A stretch of DNA of 64,000 bases from Lindgomyces ingoldianus (GCF_010093535.1 NW_022985174.1:14548-78547); one strand, 5' to 3'. Positions 12,854 to 23,856 are shown, counted from the first letter of the stretch. Notes: a model not told the origin generated them from the letters alone. Numbers and translations: made by a program.

Positions 12854-13214
12854 TGTTAGATATGCGCACCTACTGTCAAGACAGGAGGAACGTTTGACGA
12901 AAGCTGCTACATAGTACGAGCAATAAGCTCGAACAGTATGTTGCAGCAAATTGCAGCATTTTGCAGCATTTTGCAGCATGTTGCAGCATTTTACAGCATG
13001 TTGCAGCAAATTGCAGCATGTTGCAAGCTGGTCGCGCATAGGGCAAGTGCGCGAGGGACTCGGATCGGCAAAACAAAAAGCCGAGCAACACAAGTAGAGC
13101 AGAAAAAGAATTAATAAATAAACATAATTAATACAATTAATTAATTATTCTATACATTATATCTAAACCTATTATTTATCTTAGGAAGCCTAGAAACAGT
13201 GCTTAAATCTAACA
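12854..13214 (+). repeat. Copia 5' LTR, 361 bp
   Basis: Starts TGTTAGAT and ends ATCTAACA. The left 240 bp is near normal GC while the right 120 bp is heavily C-to-T mutated, an abrupt change. It carries eight 10-bp repeats at 12941-13020. Confidence 0.85.
12941..13020. repeat. Decamer array in copia LTR, 8 units
   Basis: Eight 10-bp units TTGCAGCAWW/TTGCAGCATG in perfect register. The solo LTR of the same family at 53592-53912 has five, which accounts for most of the length difference. The unit TTGCAGCAAA is the exact reverse complement of TTTGCTGCAA found in the arrays at 211 and 1721. Confidence 0.9.
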
Positions 13215-13246
13215 ATTAAGAGTCTTAGTGCCTCCATTAATACAAA

Positions 13247-16200
13247 ATGGCCACCCAGCCTCCTTAAGACGCGACAGTCGTCCTTCGAGACCGCACCGAC
13301 TACAGAGCCTGGATGATGCAGCTGCAATTGAGATGTGTAGCGCACAGCATCTGGCCGCAAGTGGATCCTAAGTTGACCATCCAAATGATCTCTAAACTAA
13401 GAGCTCTAGAGATGCCGCTAATAGCTAAGTTTTCACTAGCCTCTAACGTTAAAACGCCTACGCACATAAACAAGCTATTAATAAGCAGTGTTAGAGCCTT
13501 TAAAGAAGCTATTAAATACTATAAGATTAAGGCTAACAAGTATAAGAGTAACAGACATAATTATAAAAGAGAGTAATTAAGCTTCTAACAGATTATTGTC
13601 TTTATCTAGTTAATAGTTAGCCTGCATCTGCAGCGTATATGCTGTTCCCTAGATTAACTACTTAGATAGTAGATTATAAACTTTAAAGCTACAGTAGGCG
13701 TTAATAACTAATTTAAATAAAAACACGCGTGTAACTAATATAATGCATCTTTAAAGCTGCTAAGAAACGCAAGCATATAGAACCTATAGCTAGCAGAGTA
13801 TAATTACGCTGCTACAGAAGCAGAGACACAAAATGTTCTAGAAACAACGTATTTTAATGCTGTTATAAAAGGCTTTCTAACTACTATAAATAAAGTTGCC
13901 TCTTATTAGTCTATAACTTTTTAGGAAAGTAGACAGTTTACACTAAATATAAATTAAAAAAAAATAATAAAGTGCTTTTAAAAACATATAATGTTAAATT
14001 ATTTAATACATATAAAAAAGCATAAAGCTACCTTTATAATAAATAACTTATTATACTTTACTAAAAGTAGGAAGACTACCTAGGGCATAAATAAAAACGC
14101 CTATAGTGTAGAAGTTATAATGTTAAGAAAATAGAGTAAATCTTAACATTAACATTATTAAAAAGATAATAAAAAGTTATTTTTAAGCTAAAAACTTACT
14201 AAAATAAAAAGCACTAAATATTCTACATGTAGACATATTTATGCACTAAAGGACTACTTTTATGTCTATCTAGATAGAGCACTAGACTAGTAGATGCTAA
14301 ATAAAAGAGTTAAAAAGCTTATAGTATTAAAGCGTAAGCATAACTTAAAATTTTAAGGCCTACTTAAAGAGCAGCGTAGACATAATTTAAAAATACTAAT
14401 CTTAAAGAGTTTACATACACTTATGCTAGAGATATAAAAAGACTAACTTAAAAGCTAGAAAGTATTAAAAGTTAAGGTAGCTGCATTGCTAGCTATAGTT
14501 AATTTAAACTAAAACAGATATTTACTAAAAAAATTATTTATTCTTAACTTAGGCTTAACATGCTATATTATAAATAATTTTAATTAGATCTATAACTATT
14601 ATTTACTAACACTAAAAAACTTTATTTAGTCTAAAAACTTTTATATATAGATTTAAAGCTATAAATTAATTACACTAAGCTTAAAAAGTAAGTATAGAAT
14701 ATATAGTTAAGCATATAGTCTTATACTACATAACGCTGCACTGTGCCTAGACCTGCTGTGCAACCTAGTCTTGTTCTGCCTACTGCAACAGAAAGGAATC
14801 TAGTAGGACACATAAGCAGAGCTAACTGCTTTAAAGGCCTTAGACAGGATAATAATTAAAGATTTTATAAAGATTTATAGCTAATAGGTGTTAAAGTACT
14901 ATTTACTATAAAAAGGCTTATATTATACACACATAATTAACATAAGAACTAAATATAGTCTATAAAAAGCATTAGTAGAGCTATAGTATAAGTGTCTAGA
15001 ACACTTTAGACTAGCTACACTTTAACACCTTATATAGTAAGCTAAGAGGGTGCAAATTAAAGAAATTATAATAGTTTAATATAACTTATATAGTAAAGCT
15101 AAGATATAATAATAAATTAGCTATACACTGCAAATTAGTAATAGTAGACTTAGTAAAAGACTATTAATTAATTTTTATGCATATAAAGCATAAAGTATTA
15201 TAAAAGAGTAAAGTTAAATGCTAATTACTAATAAGTATTTTAGCCTTTAGTAAGACCTTTACTTTAAAGATAATAAGCCTGCTAAATTAATTATTAAAGC
15301 TTTTATAATTTTTATCTTTTTTTTAAAGAACTATTATAACATTACTATAAAAGTTATTAAAGCTAATAACAAAATTATAATAGTAAAACTAAAGGTAGAA
15401 TGCTAGCTAGCATTATATAAAATAACTATTAAGCCTTTAGCACTAGATACACAAGCCTAGAACAGAGAAGCTAAATGCTTAGAGAGTGTAAATAAAGAGA
15501 AGTTATAGGCTATGCAACTAGATGCTAACCTACTATAGAACATATAGCTATACATTACTAGAGCTAGCGTATATCTATATAATTAGACGCTAAACTATGC
15601 TAATAACTAAAAGACGCTATACAAGATCTTCTTTACATAAGTAGCTTTAAATAATAAAGTTGTTACATTAATTTAAAAGCTAAGCTTTACACATTTAAAA
15701 GCTTATAGCTATAAAGCATTTATAATAACTAATAACACATATTAGAATAAATCTAAGCTATAGAGGCTAGACCTAAAGGTGTAGATTAGATATCTAGTTA
15801 GGTACTAATTATTAAACATCTACTGCGTATAGATACTACTGCTAGTAAAAGTAATCTATACATGTAATATTATTTTTAATAAACACTTAATCTTTAGTAG
15901 TAAGCCTAAAGACCTAATAAATAACTTTATGTATAACATAGTAAAGAAAATTACTATATATATTAAAATAATTAAGTTTTTAACACCTAGTTATTAGCTA
16001 AAGACAAAGTTATTTTATAAAGACAATACTATAAATAATATATTAAATTTTAATAAAGTAGACCTACTAGGCTACTATTAAAAAAGAAAAATTAGAGATA
16101 ACTATCTGTCTTCTTTAAATACTCTGCTACCTATAGCATTGCTTATGCAGTTAATAGCTAGAGCAGCACTAAAGCTAAGCTAAATAAAGTTATTAAAAAC

Positions 16201-18145
16201 TATACTATAGGCTACAGCCTTTATAGCTAGCATAAAATTTAAAAGTGTAAAAAAGCATAGCAGTAAGATGCTAAATAAAGTAGTATTAATAAAAATGCTA
16301 TTTAAAAGAAAGACACTTTATAGAAGCTAGCTACTACCTCTACTATTAACTTAAAAGCAACTAGAGAAGCACCCTCTACATAAGATGTTTAAGGCAGCAG
16401 AAAGAACACACTTAGACAGTTATTAGATAATAAAATCTTAGACAGAGGTCTAAACAAAGCTAATTAAAGCAGCTAGACAGCAGATCTTAGATTGTATGTT
16501 GTAACAGCGCAGGCAAGACAATGGGTCTAAATGCGGTGGGAGTCCACTCAGAGGCATATAGGAGTGCGTGGGGACTCTGAACCTAGGAATGCCATTAACA
16601 CCTATAGGCCTTGTACAAAAGGATATCAGAAAACTACCAAGCTAGCTACAGAGGCGAGGTGCGACTAAATACATGAGGGAATAGGGGTAACAGCAGGGGT
16701 CGGGGCCAGGTCGAGGTCGGGGCCGATACAGGGGCCTTCCGGGCCATCCGAGATGGAACGATTCATGAGGATCGTTACATATGTAGGTGTACACCTACAA
16801 GCTTAACAAGCACTATAGATTATAAAAATGTAAAGCGTAACTAGTAGTCTATAGCAATTAACAGAGAAATATTACTATATAAGATACCTACGCTGCTACC
16901 CTAGCAGAACGCTTATTTTAAATGCTAATAGCAATATCTGCACACTTTAACCTAGAGCTTAAATAATATAATATAACTAACATGTTTATACATGCAGCAA
17001 TTAACTGCAATATCTACATGCAGATGCTAAGAGGCTATTAGAAACTAGGTATAATACTAAAGCTTTAAAAAGCACTATATAGCCTATAAATTTTTTCTCT
17101 ACTTTAGCAACACTATTTTATAATAACTTTTAAAGGCCTTAGGTTTTTAGCTGTTCTACATAAACTCTACTACATAACTAAAGCTAGAATATTTGTCTTC
17201 TTCTATGTAGACAACCTTATTGTTGCGTACAGGAAAGGCTCTAAAGCAGATGCACAGCGTGTAGTAGACTAGTTACAAGAGAAGTATACTCTAATAAGAG
17301 GCAAGAACCTATAATAGTTCTTAGAAGTTAAGATTATTAAAGATTAATAGTAATAAATAATTTAGCTATTATAAGCCTTATATATTAATAAATAGCTAAG
17401 CTAGCTAATAGAAAGGACCTGCAGCACGCTACACCTATAAGTAGGATTAAACTTATGCTGTAATCTAGTTTTACAACTCTATTAAAAGTAAATTAATATT
17501 AGCAGAAGATTAGATCTCTGCTTTTTGCAGCAGTTACTACAAGACTAGACATTGCCTTTACTACATTACGCCTTGCATAGTTTCTCACAAATCCCGCATC
17601 TAACTATTAGGATGCAGCTAATTAAGTCATCCTGTACCTACATGCGACACAGACGTACGCACTCTAATTAGGAGGAGAAGACTACCTTATAGTAGCAAGC
17701 AATGCGTTATTTGTAGATAATACACTAAATAGAAAAAGCTTTTAAGGCTATGTTATTTAACTATTTAGCAGATAAATTGCATAGTAAGTAAATAAATAAG
17801 ATATAGTTACAATATTAACAACAAAAGCAGAATTACTTGCACTATCCTAAGTTGCTAAGGAAGCTATGTTTACAAGAATGCTTTTTAACAAACTGTAAGT
17901 TAAGCTGCCTAATTTAACTATTATAATCTAGTGCAACAACAAGCAGACAATCTAACTGGTAAACAAAGAGATATCTTGACTTTAAACCAAGCTCCGACAT
18001 GTCAACATCCATAACCACTGGCTCTGACAGGAAGTCTCTCGACAAACAATCAAGGTTGTCCATGTCCCCTCCAGCAAGATGCTTGCGGACGGACTCACCA
18101 AAGCGCTTCTAGCCAGCAAATGGCCAAGCTTTCTTCAGCAAATTC
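13247..18145 (+). pseudogene. Copia gag-pol pseudogene
   Basis: The ATG at 13247 begins a Gag-like reading frame with the motif DYRAWMMQLQ typical of copia Gag; codon 7 is already TAA. Gag-like sequence stays open from 13313 to 13576. Further on, RT is recognisable at ~17180-17260 (FVFFYVDN) and RNase H at ~17830-18140 (KAELLAL, LADGLTKALLASKW). The central part is destroyed by TAA/TAG. The last ~190 bp before the gap (from about 17955) is again GC-normal and nearly stop-free, so mutation is patchy. The coding end is lost in the gap. Confidence 0.75.
16500..16779. repeat. Solo LTR, 280 bp (family E), TSD TATGT
   Basis: Begins TGTAACAGCGCAGGCAAG and ends GATCGTTACA, with TATGT at 16495-16499 and 16780-16784. 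GC-rich and unmutated within an AT-rich copia body, so it landed after the copia was RIPped. Confidence 0.9.
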
Positions 18146-18470
18146 NNNNNNNNNNNNNNNNNNNNNNNNNNNNNNNNNNNNNNNNNNNNNNNNNNNNNNN
18201 NNNNNNNNNNNNNNNNNNNNNNNNNNNNNNNNNNNNNNNNNNNNNNNNNNNNNNNNNNNNNNNNNNNNNNNNNNNNNNNNNNNNNNNNNNNNNNNNNNNN
18301 NNNNNNNNNNNNNNNNNNNNNNNNNNNNNNNNNNNNNNNNNNNNNNNNNNNNNNNNNNNNNNNNNNNNNNNNNNNNNNNNNNNNNNNNNNNNNNNNNNNN
18401 NNNNNNNNNNNNNNNNNNNNNNNNNNNNNNNNNNNNNNNNNNNNNNNNNNNNNNNNNNNNNNNNNNNNNN
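18146..18470. other. Assembly gap, 325 N
   Basis: Run of N. By comparison with the 5' LTR it should contain the end of the copia internal region, the polypurine tract and the first ~110 bp of the 3' LTR including part of the decamer array, which may be why assembly failed here. Confidence 0.95.
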
Positions 18471-18743
18471 CAGCATTTTGCAGCAAATTGCAGCATGTTG
18501 CAAGCTGGTCGCGCATAGGGCAAGTGCGCGAGGGACTCGGATCTATCTGGTGCAAAAATCGGTGGAATTCCTTGGCAACACAACGATTTTCCCTGCGCGC
18601 GTACAAACTCACATACAAACTGTGAATTTACTTGTTTTATGCGAGAATTGTGCAACAACTATCTAATAATTGTTAGTAAAACTTGAGGCTATACAAATAT
18701 GTGTAAAGGGGTATACTGACGCGTTTTTTAGAGTTATAGTCTC

Positions 18744-19868
18744 ATGTTTCAAGCCCATGGCGTCTCTACAAGGCCTCTCACGCCCGCGCAGGCGCGTCGC
18801 GCTCCTAAGATCCCTAGAGAGCTCATAACCAAAGGCCGCGGCCTTGATCCACGCCGGAGAATTGAAATATATCGCTTTTTGCTGCTAGGCTGGCGTCACG
18901 ACTCTATTGCTAGTCATGTTGGTGTGTCGCGGTCAGAGGTGTACGCGATTGAGCGCAACTTGAAGCTGCACGGCAGCACTCGCAAACCAAGTGATCCAAA
19001 CGCTGTACTTGGCCGCCCGCGTAAAATAGGACCTGAAGATGAGCAAGCCTTATTTAATGAGCTCTATCAAAGCGGCTGGATGTATCATGACGAGATAGCT
19101 TACTGGTTATGGATGGAGAGAGGCGTTAAAGTACACCGGTCAACAGTTACTCGGCTGCTCAACGATCGCAGCTGGAGCGAGCGAGCGCTGCGTCCTATCT
19201 CTATACTTCGTAATGAGGAGCTTCGTGAGAGCTATCGCCGCTGTATGAGGCAGTTCACCGCCGCTGATCTAGTGTTTCTGGACGAGTCCATCTTTAGTGA
19301 GAAGACTGGTTGGCGGCACCACGCCTACGCGCCGATAGGCTCCACGAACCGCTATATGCAGGACGTTCGACGAGGGAAAACCTGGGCAGCCTTACCCGCG
19401 TTTACTATGAATGGGTACCTGCCTTGTACGGGCGTGAAGGAGGGCTATTTTAGCCATGAAGACTTTATGGATTGGATCCGCGAGTCGCTACTGCCCACCC
19501 TTCGCATGGCGTACGGTAACAAGACTATGGTTGTAGTCCTTAACAACGTCTCAATTCATACAAACTGGGAGGTTGTGAGTGAGATTGAGCAAGCTGGCCA
19601 CATTGTCAGATATTTGCCGCCATACTCGCCAGACTATAACCCAATTGAGCTCACCTTTAGCGTCCTTAAAGCTTAGATTCGCAGGTACTATGGCTGCACG
19701 CGCGGGCGATTTGACAACTTTGGCGACTTCCTGAGGGCAGCTATCCGCGAGAGTCAGTGTGATCGGTTTGCAAGAAAGCACTTTAAGCACGCTGCCGATG
19801 GCCTGTATAGGATGGAGAGCAAGGAGGCATTAATGGAGGCTAGGCACAAGATGTGGAGGTGGCAGTAG
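18744..19868 (+). pseudogene. Tc1/IS630-type DD34E transposase, RIP-inactivated
   Basis: Encodes a cut-and-paste transposase of the IS630-Tc1-mariner superfamily. The reading frame has helix-turn-helix-like segments (~residues 40-75 and 110-145) with a GRPRK hinge near 90, then a DDE domain: D180 in FLDESIFSEKTGWR, the second acidic position in VVLNNVSIH, and E302 in LPPYSPDYNPIE, giving a 34-residue D-to-E spacing. Two G-to-A changes kill it. The second catalytic Asp is Asn (codon AAC, 19542-19544, residue 267), and codon 311 is TAG (19674-19676) where relatives have Trp. Beyond the stop the frame stays open to TAG at 19866-19868, about 374 residues. It converges on the partner gene. The family assignment is firm; the subfamily is not known to me. 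Confidence 0.85.
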
Positions 19869-19988
19869 GGCGAGCAAGCAGTAGAGAGCATAAGGCAGAG
19901 AGAACAAGCGTTAATTGTACAATAGGTATTATAGTATTAGTGACGTAGTAACATTTTTCTAAAGCCTAACGCCTGCAGTCCTGTCTCC

Positions 19989-21923
19989 TCAGTTTGTTAC
20001 TCCACTACCTGCAGTGTTGTCGTTACCCATGTTCATGAGTCCTACAGCAGCAGCAGCAGTAGCAGCAGCAGCAGCTTGATAGTGCTGTTTAAACTTCCTA
20101 AGATCCTCTTAAAGGTGCCTAACTACTCTATCTTTTAGCCGGAAGCGCTCACTAACTGCTACCTTATAGAGATCTCTACTAGAGTTTAACATCTCTTGCA
20201 AATCTCTAACAGTCCACCGCTCTGAGATTGCTACATCTTGCGCCTGCTTGTAGTCCTCGTGATTGTCCTCTGGCTGCTAGGCAATAATCTACTTAAAAAA
20301 CTCTCTTATAATTGCTCTTGTGTCCTCCTTGCCGCTTACAGGGCTTGAGCTTAGCACACAGGTGGAGAGCGCTGTCGCAGGTGTAATAGGACGCTAAGCA
20401 ATTGGTGGCGGTAGTGACGGCGGTAAAGGCGAGTAAAGCTGCTGCAGATGGAGAGGATAAGCAGGCTGAGGGTAACTAGCAGCAGCAGCAGGGCCGTATG
20501 GATAGCCTATTGGCAGGCTAGGCTGGCCAAATCCGGGAAAGTTTGGCTGTAACCTCATATTTTCGCGCTGGAGTTGAACCATCTCGCGCTGCTCCTCTCG
20601 CCACCGGGCATCGTCCTCTGCCTTCTGCCTAGCCTGCTGACGCTTGCGCTTCTTTAAAGTGCGCTAAAAATCGCGCTTAGAGTTGCTCTTGCTAGCAGTA
20701 GAACTACAGCGCTTCTTGCCTTTACGCCTGCCCTTTGGCTTTAGCTGGTTACTGCTACTAGCAGGGCTTCTCCAGTAATTAATAAGCTGAATTAGAGGCG
20801 TGAGGAGCTCTGCCTCACCTGCAAGGATTGCGTTTGCCTAAGATTTCGCGTCCGCAGGCGAGACTTTGTAGTGCTTAAAGTTGGCAGTAACCTAGCACTA
20901 GCACTTAAAGTTTAGGCACTCACTGTTACTACAACGCCAGTGGCGGTGGAGTCTCTTCTCCCAGTCCTCCTGCGTGGCCATATCCTGCAATTGCTGTACC
21001 GCTCTCGCCTTGTTAAGCAGCTGCTGAGTACGCCTTAGATTTTTTTCAGGTTGCGGCGTTGACAAGTCAGGTACATCAGACAAGGGCTTATTAGCGTACT
21101 AATTACGCTTAAAGGCTTTCTGTAAGGCAAGCGCCTTAACAGTAACCTTAATGTTTACCTCTACTACTTAAGGAGGCGGCCCTTTGCTGATTTAATAGTT
21201 AACCTGCTTAAAAAACTTCTCCTCCTCAGCCGCACTAAAATCTGCTAGTGAGTGCGTCACCTTTCGCGCCCTTGGGCCTACTTAAAAGTTGATTGTACGC
21301 TGAATAATCTTGTACTCACAGCCTTTAAGTTGAGCCTCTGGCATGGCTAGCAGCTCATTTACAACATTCTCTGCGTCCTCTAGCCACCATATAAAGCGAT
21401 TGTGCTGCTCTGGTGCGCGGTAAACAGCGCTCCTTCTGTTAACAATTAGCTTATATTTAACCTTAAGATTGTACTCTAGTGCGTTTAACAGCAATGATAA
21501 GTTGGCGGAGCAAATAGGGGCGGCTGCCATAGGCGTAACACAGCCTGCTGTCGGCGAATTTGACTTGGCGGATAGATCGATAGTTACAGCCTCAGGCTGC
21601 GTCTTGAGCGTTGGTAGCGGCGACGACAGTACAAAGTCGCGCTCTATTTGCGTAGTAACAGGCGTAGTAACTTAAGCAGGGCTTGCCTGAGCAGCCGCCG
21701 GGCCCGCGTTAGCTGTCGAAGGCTCTATAAACCGCACCTAATCGCGCTGTGAGCGCGTCGTCCGCCCTCTAGTACGCTTCGCAGCCTTTAGTTGCGCCTT
21801 TGTAGCTTTTCAACGTGGTTTTGCTGCTTTCTTACGTGCTGCAATAGCTGCAGTAGCTGCAGCAGCGGCCGCTGCCTCTGCTGCAGTTACAGAGGGTATA
21901 CGCGCCCTCTTTGGCCTCTCCAT
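19989..21923 (-). pseudogene. Unrecognised partner gene of the Tc1-like element (ORF2)
   Basis: A single minus-strand frame of 645 codons runs from ATG at 21923 to TGA at 19991, interrupted only by TAA/TAG codons that RIP would make from CAA, CAG or TGG. In order it shows a basic, Ala-rich N-terminus (MERPKRAR...); a central conserved-looking block around EHNRFIWWLEDAENVVNELL (21282-21530); and a putative zinc motif HWRCSNSECLNFKC followed by C (20898-20960). A Lys/Arg-rich stretch, a Gln/Glu coiled coil (REEQREMVQLQREN), a Pro/Tyr-rich segment (20394-20500) and a short Ala-rich C-terminus follow. I do not recognise the family. Position within shared TIRs suggests a transposition accessory, DNA-binding or regulatory protein. 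It is not a host gene by context. Confidence 0.6.
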
Positions 21924-22701
21924 GAGCATATTGACGGACTACAACACCAAAAACGCGTCAGTATAGCTCCTATACACGTATTTGTATAGCCTCAAGTTGT
22001 ACTAACAATTATTAGATAGTTGTTACGCAATTCTTGCATAAAATAAGTAAATTCACAGTTTGTGTGTGAGTTTGTACGCGTGCAGGGAAAATCGTTGTGT
22101 TGCCAAGGAATTCCACCGATTTTTGCACCAGATAGATCAGCAAAACAAAAAGCCGAGCAACACGAGTAGAGCAGAAAAAGGATTGATAAATGAACACAAT
22201 CAATACAATCAATCAATCATCCCATACATCATATCCAAACCCATCATTCATCTCAGGAAGCCTAGAAACAGTGCTTAAATCTGACAGTTAGTGTAAAAAG
22301 AGATTATAAAGCTTTAAGTAGTAAATAAAGCTACTACATAACATAGATTACATAAAAAAAAGCAGATTTAGGCAGAAAAAACCTTAATAGTTAAGAATAG
22401 AGCTTGTCTAACTGCTCTAAAGGAGTTTAAAGCGTGTAGTAATAGAAAGAAGCTAAAGATGTAAGTGCGCGCTAAAAAAAGGTAAGCTAAGTTAAAGGTA
22501 ATGTAGGCAGTGTAATTAGACTAGGCATAACTTGCGTATATGTAAGAAAGTAGTAAAAGTAGACTTTAAATAATATCTTATGTTATATTACTTTATACAG
22601 GGCTAAAGTAGGCTGTTTTGCGCTAGAATAGAGTGGTTTTAGTAGGGGCTTAGCAAAAGTAGCCGGCTAACCTGTGTGGCCGGCTAACCTGTTAGGTACG
22701 T

Positions 22702-22930
22702 TATAAGCTTATTAAGCTTAACTTAATGAAATAAAAACACTATATATTAGTAACTATAGCACTAGTAATAATGTTTTAAATTATCTAGTTATATTTTTTT
22801 AAATATAGTTTTTTTTTACTAAGGTTTTTTAAAGTTTAGTTACTAGTAATAAGTACTACTTAAGTGTAACCTAGATAGTCTCTACTATAGGTCTGCCTAG
22901 AGCTAGTCTAAGTTACTATAATATTCTACC
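22702..22930. other. AT-rich interval, nothing recognised
   Basis: Follows the right end of the pogo element and precedes a solo LTR. The last ~70 bp may continue into the retroelement remnant at 23221-23519. Confidence 0.4.
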
Positions 22931-23220
22931 TGTAACGGTTCTCATGATTCGTTCTATCTTGGGTCGCTCGGAACCTATCCAAAGGGTCTCCGCATCAGCC
23001 TAGACCATGACTCGACCCTGTCCCCTGTAGTTACCTCTATTCCCTTAAGTATTTAGTCGCACCTCTTCTCTTAGCTAGCTTAGTAGTTTTCTAATATCCT
23101 TTGTACAAGGCCTATAGGTGTTAATGGAGTTCCTAGGTTATTAAGTCCCCACGCACTCCTATATGCCTCTGAGTGGATTCCTACCGCATTTGGACCCATT
23201 GTCTTGCCTGTGCTGTTACA
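22931..23220. repeat. Solo LTR, 290 bp (family E, inverted), TSD CTACC
   Basis: Begins TGTAACGGTTCTCATG and ends GTGCTGTTACA; CTACC at 22926-22930 and 23221-23225. Opposite orientation to the copies at 3861, 16500 and 44856. Confidence 0.88.
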
Positions 23221-23519
23221 CTACCTATTTAATTACAGGATTAAGGACAACCTGTAAAAGAAGGGGGGCTATGTTATAGTTAACTTAGACATGCCTTAGA
23301 CTCTCCCTAGAAAGCCCTTAGCCTAGCCTTAGGCACATAACGTCCTGTCACGTGCCCTAGCACACATATATATATATATCCTCTCACGAACCCCTGAGTC
23401 TCCTTAAGGATTTGTCTATTAATACTATCCTGTACCCCCTTCTGCGCTTTATGCTTCCTGCTTCACAGTGCTCTCACACTCTGTTACTTCTGTATAATTT
23501 TAGATTAGCCTAGGTTACA
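23221..23519 (+). repeat. 3' end of an LTR retrotransposon: polypurine tract and 3' LTR
   Basis: A purine tract (AAAAGAAGGGGGG, ~23256-23268) precedes TGTTATAGTTAAC at 23272, and the putative LTR ends ...TAGGTTACA at 23519. A TATA-like run (CACATATATATATATCC) lies at about 23361-23377. No upstream internal domain or second LTR is found in the window, so this is a truncated remnant marking the edge of the AT-rich block. Confidence 0.5.
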
Positions 23520-23856
23520 GAGGTATAGTAGGTAAGACGTAAGTAGAGCATGATAGACTAAGGATTTGTAAAGCTGTTTTGCACTTTTTTTTTTAAACCT
23601 CTACTAGGTTAGTTTACTAAGAAACTAAGAATCTAATTCCTCTTAAAATTCACTAAAAACACTGTCTAATTCTACCAGCTACACACCACCAACACGAGCC
23701 CAGCATTCTCCCACCACCAATGCTCCCATCCATCCAACCGTCCAGCCACCCTCCTACCCCCCTTCCTGTCCATAATACCACCTCCCCAAACCATAGCCCA
23801 TCTCACCTCCCCACCATCTCTCTACCCAACCACGCCCTCAAACCCCGCCATCTAAC

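Larger units (their letters stand above)
18544..22134. mobile_element. Two-gene Tc1-like DNA transposon with ~190-bp TIRs
   Basis: Ends TATCTGGTGC...GCACCAGATA are part of inverted repeats of about 190 bp (18544-~18733 and ~21945-22134) that are nearly identical. It carries two convergent genes: a DD34E transposase (18744-19868, plus) and a 644-codon unknown gene (19989-21923, minus), about 120 bp apart. It is inserted in the copia 3' LTR. GATC is present on both sides (18540-18543, 22135-22138) but only once in the intact LTR copies. GC content is near normal with scattered RIP-type stops. Confidence 0.85.
12854..22286 (+). mobile_element. Ty1/copia LTR retrotransposon, TSD GTTAG
   Basis: The 5' LTR is 12854-13214 (TGTTAGAT...ATCTAACA). 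The 3' LTR begins inside an assembly gap, is split by the Tc1-like element, and ends at 22286 in ATCTGACA. GTTAG flanks both ends (12849-12853, 22287-22291). Internal order on the plus strand is gag near 13247, integrase/RT, then RNase H ending near 18145, i.e. copia order. The YVDN motif at about 17204 is the RT YVDD box with the last Asp lost. Without the nested insertions it is about 5.5 kb. Stops throughout make it non-autonomous. Confidence 0.85.
11417..22701 (+). mobile_element. Fot1/pogo DNA transposon, split by a copia element, TSD TA
   Basis: Terminal repeats ACATACC (mutated ACGTACC) and GGTACGT sit between TA dinucleotides (11415-11416, 22702-22703). With the copia insertion removed the element is about 1.85 kb. 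The plus-strand transposase is riddled with TAA/TAG, but family landmarks remain: a YNFNK-SF block near 11970 (Fot1 YNFDETGF), a DDE-region block LLIINSYKSY near 12320, and a C-terminal CX2CX4HX4C zinc knuckle near 22500. It is a dead host element and the oldest layer here. Confidence 0.8.

Noticed and set aside
12830..13093. Cys-rich minus-strand open frames across the copia LTR
   Set aside because: They are read-throughs of the decamer array (Cys-Asn-Leu-Leu-Gln repeats) and recur wherever this LTR occurs (e.g. 53631-53957). They are not genes.
18079..18666. Long open frames spanning the N gap
   Set aside because: Their length comes from the undetermined bases. The only real coding signal is the copia RNase H end just before the gap, on the plus strand.
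1..23600. AT-rich block as centromere or mitochondrial insert
   Set aside because: The AT content is explained by RIP of identifiable transposons. No organellar genes were seen, and solo LTRs with normal GC are interspersed.
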